Assembly (NCBI GenBank): GCA_900548075.1
Contig: URJD01000054.1
Coordinates: forward strand, 1-9,710
DNA: 9,710 nucleotides
Reading direction: 5' to 3'
Source of the DNA: an uncultured Collinsella sp.
GTDB taxonomy: Bacteria > Actinomycetota > Coriobacteriia > Coriobacteriales > Coriobacteriaceae
Below, one piece after another: positions 5,153 to 9,710 of the stretch (the first letter of the stretch is position 1; each line of letters opens with the position of its first letter). The notes beneath the pieces were generated by a model that saw only the letters and a program-made list of their open reading frames with translations, had not been told where the DNA came from and ran no database searches. A program made the translations under genes and the position numbers.

Positions 5153-6583
5153 ATGGCTCTTTGGGGCGGTCGTTTTGAGTCGGGAGTGGCCGAGGTCACG
5201 CAGGAGTTTGGCGCGTCGCTGCCGGTCGACAAACATCTCTATAAGCAGGATATCGCCGGCTCTAAGGCGCATGCCAAAATGCTGGCGGCCCAGGGCATCA
5301 TCAGTGCCGAGGACGAGCAGGCGATTGCCAAGGGTCTGACCGGAATCGAACAGGATATCGATGCCGACAACTTCACTTTCGACATCAACGACGAGGACAT
5401 TCATATGTCCATCGAGAGCGAGCTGACGCGTCGCATCGGCGAGGCCGGTAAGCGCTTGCATACCGGACGTTCGCGCAACGACCAGGTGGCGACCGACACG
5501 CGCCTGGGCGTCAAGGCACTGGCCAAGGAGCTCATGGAGGCCAATCTTGAGCTGCGCCATGTGCTGGTGGATGCGGCTAAGAAGTACGACAAGGTGATTC
5601 TGCCGGGTTACACGCATATGCAGCACGCTCAGCCCGTGCTGCTCTCGCATCATCTGCTGGCGTATTCCTGGATGTTCGCGCGCGACTTTACACGCTTGAA
5701 GGCCGCCTTTGATGCCGCCGACAACTGCCCGCTGGGTGCTGCCGCGCTTGCCGGTACAAGCTATCCGCTCGATCGCCAGATGACGGCTGCCGAACTTGGC
5801 TTTGCGGGCGTGATTCCTAACTCACTCGATGCGGTTTCCGACCGTGATTTCCTGCTCGATCTGCATTACGCCGGCTCCGTCATGGCCATGCACCTGTCGC
5901 GTCTTTCCGAGGAGATCGTGCTGTGGTCGAGCTCCGAATTTGGCTTTATCACGCTTTCAGACTCTTACTCCACCGGCTCGTCTATCATGCCGCAGAAGAA
6001 GAACCCCGACTTTGCCGAGCTTATTCGCGGCAAGAGCGGCCGTGTCTATGGCAACCTGGTGCAGCTGCTCGTAACCATGAAGGGCCTGCCGCTTGCTTAT
6101 AACAAGGACTTGCAGGAGGACAAGGAGGGCGCGCTCGATACTGCCCATACGCTCATGCAGTGCCTGTCCGTTATGGCCGGAATGATTTCGACCTGGACCG
6201 TCAACGAGGATGCCATGGCGCGCGAGTGCGGCGTGGGGCACCTTGCCGCCACCGATGTTGCCGATTACCTGGCTAAGCGTGGTCTGCCGTTCCGCGAGGC
6301 ACATGCCGTGGTGGGGCATCTGGTCCTGATGTGCGAGAAGCGCGGCTGTAATCTTGAGGACCTGCCGTTTGAGGTGTTCCAGGAGGCAAGCCCGCTCTTT
6401 GAGCGCGACATTACCGAGGCGCTCGACATCCCGTCGATTGTCGCCGCGCGCACGACCGAGGGCGGCACCGCTCCTGCCGCCGTCGCCGCGCAGCTGCAGC
6501 GTGCCGAGTCACAGCTCGTGGCCGACGAGGGCGCGTTTGGATCGCTGACCAAGGTAGTCGAGATGGGACACGGGGCAAAGTAG
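5153..6583 (+). CDS. argH: Argininosuccinate lyase
   Basis: Cleaves argininosuccinate to arginine and fumarate, the last step of arginine synthesis; a homotetramer of the fumarase/aspartase superfamily with active sites built from three subunits. The protein is 476 residues, typical for the family. It begins MALWGGRF, the usual N-terminus. Conserved region 1 HTGRSRNDQ starts at residue 103, region 2 GYTHMQHAQPV at residue 152 (H155 is the likely catalytic-site His), and the signature GSSIMPQKKNPD at residue 275 supplies the catalytic serine. ATG 5153 is preferred over upstream in-frame starts from 5078 because GAGAAAGGGG lies about eight bases before it and the family N-terminus begins exactly there. 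A short 4-bp CCCC/GGGG pairing (5043-5059) lies upstream with no clear role. A strong terminator follows the gene. Nothing is missing or disrupted. Confidence 0.98.
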   Translation: MALWGGRFESGVAEVTQEFGASLPVDKHLYKQDIAGSKAHAKMLAAQGIISAEDEQAIAKGLTGIEQDIDADNFTFDINDEDIHMSIESELTRRIGEAGKRLHTGRSRNDQVATDTRLGVKALAKELMEANLELRHVLVDAAKKYDKVILPGYTHMQHAQPVLLSHHLLAYSWMFARDFTRLKAAFDAADNCPLGAAALAGTSYPLDRQMTAAELGFAGVIPNSLDAVSDRDFLLDLHYAGSVMAMHLSRLSEEIVLWSSSEFGFITLSDSYSTGSSIMPQKKNPDFAELIRGKSGRVYGNLVQLLVTMKGLPLAYNKDLQEDKEGALDTAHTLMQCLSVMAGMISTWTVNEDAMARECGVGHLAATDVADYLAKRGLPFREAHAVVGHLVLMCEKRGCNLEDLPFEVFQEASPLFERDITEALDIPSIVAARTTEGGTAPAAVAAQLQRAESQLVADEGAFGSLTKVVEMGHGAK

Positions 6584-6633
6584 GGGTTTGGCTGAAGCCG
6601 TATTGCCCTTTTATCGATAAATCGTTTTGCTTT

Positions 6634-6663
6634 TACGGGCGCCTTCTGTTGCGGGCGCCCGTA
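6634..6663 (+). terminator. Intrinsic terminator of argH
   Basis: TACGGGCGCC (6634-6643) pairs perfectly with GGCGCCCGTA (6654-6663), a 10-bp stem with a 10-base loop, followed by TTTTGTTG. It begins about 50 bases after the argH stop. A standard intrinsic terminator. Confidence 0.9.
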
Positions 6664-6749
6664 TTTTGTTGCTATGGGGGAGGGGCTTGTCGAGAACTTC
6701 TGTAGGACCTTTGGGCAGGTTGTGAAGGGGATACGTTCGCGGGTGGCAA

Positions 6750-6790
6750 CCGACCGTCTGCTCTGTTCGATGCGGTTGATGGGCGGTCGG
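6750..6790. other. Inverted repeat in argH-ndk intergenic region
   Basis: CCGACCGTCT (6750-6759) pairs with GGGCGGTCGG (6781-6790), ten base pairs with two G-U pairs, over a 21-base loop. There is no T-rich tail on either side. The stretch from 6664 to 6829 otherwise shows no ORF with a ribosome site and no other clear signal. Confidence 0.4.
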
Positions 6791-6835
6791 ATGGTACTCT
6801 AATCGGGCTTCGAAACAGAAGTGACACATATGGAG

Positions 6836-6871
6836 CGCTTTAATAAATTGCAGCGTTTCAATAAACAGCTT
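6836..6871. repeat. Tandem 18-bp imperfect direct repeat upstream of ndk
   Basis: Two adjacent 18-bp units, starting at 6836 and 6854, share 12 of 18 positions with the pattern CGnTTnAATAAAnnGC, and both are preceded by AG. They sit just upstream of the ndk promoter candidate. A tandem operator is possible, but no regulator is assigned. Confidence 0.45.
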
Positions 6872-6875
6872 TTTG

Positions 6876-6904
6876 TTTAACTGCAGCTAAAACTCTGTTA
6901 CGAT
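6876..6904 (+). promoter_or_regulatory. Candidate ndk promoter
   Basis: TTTAAC (6876-6881), a 17-bp spacer and TACGAT (6899-6904) give a sigma70-type candidate, with transcription starting near 6911 and a 5' UTR of about 57 nt. The match to consensus is modest, but the spacing and AT-rich context fit. Confidence 0.45.
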
Positions 6905-6967
6905 GCAGTCCAGGCGGGTGCCGGAATGGGACTTGGGCACGCGCGAACCTACTTGAAAGGCTACCTT

Positions 6968-7372
6968 ATGGCTATCGAGAAGACCTTCATCATGATTAAG
7001 CCCGACGCCGTGCGCGACCGTAAGATCGGCGAGATCGTTGCTCGCATTGAGCGCAGCGGCCTTGTCATCGAGCGCATGGAGATGACCACGCTCGAGCGCG
7101 CTACCGTCGAGGAGCACTACGCCCATCTGGCCGACAAGCCCTTCTTTGGCGGTCTCTGCGACTTTATGACGAGCGGTCCGGTCGTCAAGATGGTCGTTTC
7201 CGGTCTCTCCGCTGTCTCCAAGATGCGCACCCTCATGGGCGCCACCAACCCGCTTGACGCTGCCCCCGGCACCATTCGCGGCGACTTCGCTGTCGATGTC
7301 AACGCCAACGTGATCCACGGCTCCGACTGCCTGGAGAACGCCGAGATCGAGATCAAGCGCTTCTTTGGCTAA
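6968..7372 (+). CDS. ndk: Nucleoside diphosphate kinase
   Basis: Transfers the gamma phosphate between nucleoside tri- and diphosphates through a phosphohistidine, balancing NTP and dNTP pools in the cytosol. The protein is 134 residues, as expected for a bacterial Ndk. The nucleotide-site residues are present: K11 in IKPDAV, Y51, F59, R87, T93, R104 and N114. The catalytic H117 lies in NVIHGSD. The usual serine after HGSD is a cysteine (C121) here, which should not abolish activity. ATG 6968 is chosen over the in-frame ATG at 6926 because GAAAGG (6955-6960) lies seven bases before it and the protein then starts MAIEKTFIMIKPDAV like its relatives. It is a single-gene unit with its own promoter candidate and a strong terminator. 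Confidence 0.97.
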   Translation: MAIEKTFIMIKPDAVRDRKIGEIVARIERSGLVIERMEMTTLERATVEEHYAHLADKPFFGGLCDFMTSGPVVKMVVSGLSAVSKMRTLMGATNPLDAAPGTIRGDFAVDVNANVIHGSDCLENAEIEIKRFFG

Positions 7373-7410
7373 ACCAGCTTTGACTCCTTAAAGCTGTTAG
7401 CGTGTGGCTT

Positions 7411-7445
7411 GGGCGCCGCGGAATTCCATCCGCGGCGCTCTTTTT
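7411..7445 (+). terminator. Intrinsic terminator of ndk
   Basis: GCGCCGCGG (7413-7421) pairs with CCGCGGCGC (7430-7438), extendable to 11 bp (7411-7421 with 7430-7440, including one G-U), with an 8-base loop and then TTTTTATTT. It lies about 40 bases after the ndk stop. A textbook intrinsic terminator. Confidence 0.95.
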
Positions 7446-7487
7446 ATTTCAGTAGACTTTTGTTAAATGCCCACAAATCTACTAAAG

Positions 7488-7522
7488 AGCCCCCGTCCGG
7501 ACGTTTCTTTCGGGCGGGGGCT
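7488..7522 (-). terminator. Intrinsic terminator of rpiB
   Basis: AGCCCCCGTCCG (7488-7499) pairs with CGGGCGGGGGCT (7511-7522), 12 bp with one G-U, over an 11-base loop. It starts 27 bases past the rpiB stop on the minus strand and is followed in that direction by CTTTAGTAGATTTG. It converges with the ndk terminator. Confidence 0.85.
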
Positions 7523-7549
7523 GGCGTTAGTGTATGGCTTTGTAAGTCT

Positions 7550-8017
7550 TTAGGCTTCGTCGACGACCTTGAGGCCACGCGTGTGGTCGATCTCGTTGAG
7601 GAGATTGACGCGACGCTCGTGGCGACCACCCTCGAACTCGGCGTCGAGCCACTCGTCGACAATCATCTTGGCGAGTTCAGATCCCACGACGCGGGCGCCA
7701 AAGGCAAGCACGTTGGTGTTGTTGTGCATGCGGGAGAGCTTGGCGCTGAAGGGCTCGGAGCACACGACGGCGCGTACGCCCTCGACCTTGTTGGCGGCCA
7801 GGCTGATACCGACGCCGGTACCGCAGATCAGGATACCCAGATCGACGTCACCGTTGGCAACGGCCTTACCCACCTTGTAGCCGGCGATGGGGTAATCAAA
7901 GCTCTCGGAGGTGTCGGTTCCAAAGTTCACGACCTCGCAGCCGCGCTCCTTCAGGTGCTCGGAAATGATGTTCTTGAGCTCGACGGCGGCATGGTCGTTG
8001 CCGATACCAATCTTCAT
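7550..8017 (-). CDS. rpiB: Ribose-5-phosphate isomerase B
   Basis: Interconverts ribose 5-phosphate and ribulose 5-phosphate in the non-oxidative pentose phosphate pathway; a cytosolic homodimer of the RpiB/LacAB family. The protein is 155 residues, family length. The conserved elements are in order: an N-terminal strand with NDHAA (D8, H9), the catalytic C65 in LICGTGVGIS, AVVCSEPFSAKLSRMHNNTNVLAFG with H98, and the C-terminal WLDAEFEGGRHERRV phosphate-contact region. The cysteine and the CGTGVG loop separate it from LacA and LacB and support the RpiB call over an allose-specific enzyme, though side activity on allose phosphate is possible. The ATG at 8017-8015 is preceded on the minus strand by AGAGGA. 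The gene is a monocistronic unit divergent from cyuA. Confidence 0.95.
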   Translation of the reverse strand: MKIGIGNDHAAVELKNIISEHLKERGCEVVNFGTDTSESFDYPIAGYKVGKAVANGDVDLGILICGTGVGISLAANKVEGVRAVVCSEPFSAKLSRMHNNTNVLAFGARVVGSELAKMIVDEWLDAEFEGGRHERRVNLLNEIDHTRGLKVVDEA

Positions 8018-8098
8018 GAGTGGTTCCTCTCTGGTCCGTGCGGCGGAATTGCTAAAGGTTTTACCGCGTTCGACTGCATGATAGCGCGACTTTTGTGT

Positions 8099-8117
8099 AA
8101 ACGCTCGGGCGTTTTTT
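8099..8117. other. Hairpin with T-run in the rpiB-cyuA divergent region
   Basis: AAACGC (8099-8104) pairs with GCGTTT (8109-8114) around TCGG; on the plus strand the T-run continues to 8117 (six T in a row from 8112). It resembles a small terminator, yet no plus-strand gene lies upstream. On the minus strand, TTGACC (8123-8118) upstream of rpiB overlaps this region and could be its -35 element. It may be an operator, or a guard terminator against antisense transcription. Confidence 0.4.
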
Positions 8118-8222
8118 GGTCAAACGCTTTAGCATGCAACAAGACCGGCTTTTCATGAATGAATGCCGTCAGATTGCGCTTAAGCGCCGTCCGTCGGAAC
8201 CATGGTTGCGGTTTCTGATGCA

Positions 8223-8252
8223 TTGTTATCAAATAAAAGAGTTAACTATTAT
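8223..8252 (+). promoter_or_regulatory. Candidate cyuA promoter
   Basis: TTGTTA (8223-8228), an 18-bp spacer and TATTAT (8247-8252) form a reasonable sigma70 promoter with four and five consensus matches. The start would fall near 8259, giving a 5' UTR of about 30 nt containing the AGGAGA ribosome site. Inferred from consensus and position. Confidence 0.55.
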
Positions 8253-8288
8253 CGAGAGCCCAGTTCGTTATGTAAGCAGGAGATACCT

Positions 8289-9608
8289 ATGTCTACCGAT
8301 TCCATCCGCGATGCCGCTTTTTGCGATGTCTTGAACCGCGAGCTTGTCTGTGCGCTCGGCTGCACCGAGCCCATTGCCGTTGCCTATGCAGCGGCGCTGG
8401 CGAGCCAGACACTCGGTTGCGAACCCGATCATATGGATGTTGCCTGCTCGGGCAATATCATCAAGAACGTTAAGAGCGTGACCGTGCCCAACTCGGGTGG
8501 TATGCACGGTATTGAAGCGGCGGCCGTGCTGGGTGCCGTGGGCGGCGACGCCAAGAGCGCGCTCGAGGTGCTCGAGAGCGTTAACGACGAAGACCGTGCT
8601 CGCGTGTCCGAGCTCCTCGCCGATGCCGGTTACTGCGATGTGTCGCTTGTCGAGGGTGTGCCCAACCTCTACATCAAGGTGACTGCCACGGCCGGGGGCC
8701 ATGTCGCGGTCGTCGAGATTACCGACCACCACACCAATGTCACGTGCCATACGCTCGACGGTATTCCGGTATGCGGCAAGTCGGCGGGGGAGTGTGCCGC
8801 TTGCGCCGAGCGCGTCGTGGCCGAGCGTGCGGCAGATAACGCCGATACGCCTATGTCGATCGAGTCCATCATCGACTTTATCGAGGACGGCGACATCGAG
8901 GGCGCCCGCGCTGCCGTTGAGCGTCAGATTGAGCTGAACGGCGCGATCAGCGCCGAAGGCCTGGCGCACGCTTGGGGTGCCGAGGTTGGCCGTACGCTGC
9001 TGGGCGCTCGTGCCGATGACGTCGCCTGCCGTGCCCGCGCCCGTGCAGCCGCCGGGTCCGACGCCCGCATGAACGGCTGCGCGCTGCCGGTCGCCATCGT
9101 GTGCGGCTCGGGCAATCAAGGCATTACCTGCGCGCTGCCCGTTATGGAGTATGCCGACTATTTGCGCTGCGACCATGATCGCCTGGTGCGCGCCGTGATG
9201 CTGTCCGATCTGATCGCCGTGCATATCAAGAGCTATATTGGTGCGCTCTCGGCGTTTTGCGGTGCTATTTGCGCCGCATGCGGTGCCGGTGCTGCGATTA
9301 CCTGGCTGTGCGGTGGCACGCACGAGCAGATTGGTGCGACGGTCTCGAACACGCTCGGTAACGTTGGCGGCATCGTGTGCGATGGCGCCAAGGCAAGCTG
9401 TGCCGCCAAGATTTCCGCTGCCGTTGATGCTGCGATTCTGGGTCACGATATGGCCATGCAGGGCCGCGGCTTCCGTGCCGGTGAGGGCCTCATTCAGGAT
9501 ACCGTCGAGCAGACGATCGCCAGCATGGGCTACGTGGGCCGTGTGGGCATGAAGGACACCGACGTCGAGATCCTCAACATCATGATCGGCAAGACTCGAG
9601 TCTGCTAG
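8289..9608 (+). CDS. cyuA: L-cysteine desulfidase (CyuA/YhaM, UPF0597 family)
   Basis: Oxygen-sensitive iron-sulfur enzyme that breaks L-cysteine down to pyruvate, ammonia and sulfide; the family is related to the alpha subunit of bacterial L-serine dehydratase, so some serine activity is possible. The protein is 439 residues, close to the ~430 of the family. The N-terminal cluster motif ALGCTEPIAVAYA carries C25, then come SGNIIKNVKSV and the VPNSGGMHGIEAA loop. CGSGNQGITCALPV (C272, C281), AFCGAICAACGAG (C324, C328, C331) and CGGTHEQIG follow. C25, C281 and C324 sit where the family keeps its cluster cysteines. It is unusually cysteine-rich, with 22 in all. ATG 8289 is chosen because AGGAGA (8278-8283) lies six bases before it; the in-frame open extension to 8202 crosses the promoter candidate. 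It is divergent from rpiB, monocistronic in view, and no transporter gene is adjacent. Confidence 0.92.
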   Translation: MSTDSIRDAAFCDVLNRELVCALGCTEPIAVAYAAALASQTLGCEPDHMDVACSGNIIKNVKSVTVPNSGGMHGIEAAAVLGAVGGDAKSALEVLESVNDEDRARVSELLADAGYCDVSLVEGVPNLYIKVTATAGGHVAVVEITDHHTNVTCHTLDGIPVCGKSAGECAACAERVVAERAADNADTPMSIESIIDFIEDGDIEGARAAVERQIELNGAISAEGLAHAWGAEVGRTLLGARADDVACRARARAAAGSDARMNGCALPVAIVCGSGNQGITCALPVMEYADYLRCDHDRLVRAVMLSDLIAVHIKSYIGALSAFCGAICAACGAGAAITWLCGGTHEQIGATVSNTLGNVGGIVCDGAKASCAAKISAAVDAAILGHDMAMQGRGFRAGEGLIQDTVEQTIASMGYVGRVGMKDTDVEILNIMIGKTRVC

Positions 9609-9634
9609 TTGCGCGGTTTTACCAAACCGCGTAA
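9609..9634 (+). terminator. Hairpin just after cyuA
   Basis: CGCGGTTT (9612-9619) pairs with AAACCGCG (9624-9631) across the loop TACC. Outer TTG and TAA bases (9609-9611 with 9632-9634) extend the stem to 11 bp with one G-U. It begins at the base after the cyuA stop. There is no T-tract after it (CCAGTCG), so it may protect the 3' end or end transcription inefficiently. Confidence 0.6.
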
Positions 9635-9684
9635 CCAGTCGACGCTGCAAACGCCCCTAAGCGGCAATCTGCCTTTCAATCGTC

Positions 9685-9709
9685 GGGCATGGCCAGAAGG
9701 CCTATGCCC
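9685..9709. terminator. Hairpin at right edge, probable terminator
   Basis: GGGCAT-GGCC (9685-9694) pairs with GGCC-ATGCCC (9699-9709) around AGAA, with a single bulged T at 9703: ten base pairs. The window ends one base later, so a T-tract cannot be judged. It may be the real cyuA terminator or belong to a gene beyond the edge. Confidence 0.55.
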
Positions 9710-9710
9710 T

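Noticed and set aside
6611..6829. 72-codon minus-strand frame between argH and ndk
   Set aside because: It includes the argH terminator stem and shows no motif or ribosome site.
6830..6880. 16-codon ORF before ndk (MERFNKLQRFNKQLFV)
   Set aside because: No ribosome site, and no run of one amino acid to suggest a leader peptide; the repetition is better described as a DNA repeat.
8116..8334. 72-codon TTG-start frame before cyuA
   Set aside because: No ribosome site; it crosses the cyuA promoter candidate and overlaps the cyuA start out of frame.
8268..9650. 460-codon open frame on the minus strand opposite cyuA
   Set aside because: It is an antisense shadow of a GC-rich gene whose plus-strand product carries clear family motifs; it has no ribosome site and a low-complexity composition rich in His, Gly and Ala.
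1..9710. CRISPR arrays, tRNA genes, insertion sequences, phage or toxin-antitoxin genes
   Set aside because: Looked for on both strands; no regularly spaced repeats, tRNA cloverleaf, transposase motifs or phage proteins are visible.

Overview
The window is a compact, high-GC bacterial chromosome segment with Shine-Dalgarno sites of the AAAGG/GGAG type and GC-rich intrinsic terminators. No rRNA or other phylogenetic marker is present. The gene set and protein sequences (a PolA with a degenerate 3'-5' exonuclease domain, ArgG, ArgH, Ndk, RpiB and a cysteine-rich L-cysteine desulfidase) look most like an anaerobic gut actinobacterium of the Coriobacteriia, such as Collinsella. That placement is an impression from sequence, not a search result.

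Layout, left to right. The 3' two thirds of polA (+) enters from the left edge and ends at 1746. A 9-bp hairpin follows, then a quasi-palindrome of roughly 200 bp (about 1837-2062). Its arms duplicate the last codons and 3' flank of the next gene, a Cof-type HAD phosphatase on the minus strand (2023-2850). About 550 bp then separate the HAD gene from argG (+, 3404-4630). This gap is not empty: it holds a promoter candidate, repeats, a 24-codon ORF with a strong ribosome site and six arginine codons among its last ten, and mutually exclusive RNA stems. That is the classic arrangement of ribosome-mediated attenuation, here apparently sensing arginine. After argG come a very strong hairpin, an unrecognised 56-codon ORF with a good ribosome site, and argH (+, 5153-6583). 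The right third holds ndk (+), rpiB (-) and, divergent from rpiB, cyuA (+), each bounded by hairpins.

Functionally, argG and argH encode the last two steps of arginine synthesis (citrulline to argininosuccinate to arginine plus fumarate). The arginine-rich leader ORF before argG would let charged tRNA-Arg supply set how much transcript reaches argG. ndk, rpiB, polA and cyuA are independent housekeeping or catabolic units: nucleotide balance, pentose phosphate isomerisation, DNA repair synthesis, and cysteine breakdown to pyruvate, ammonia and sulfide.

The most interesting item is the putative arginine attenuator before argG. Next are the inverted duplication at the polA/HAD junction and the small ORF between argG and argH. 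All RNA pairings were found by eye; no folding energies, homology searches or expression data were available.
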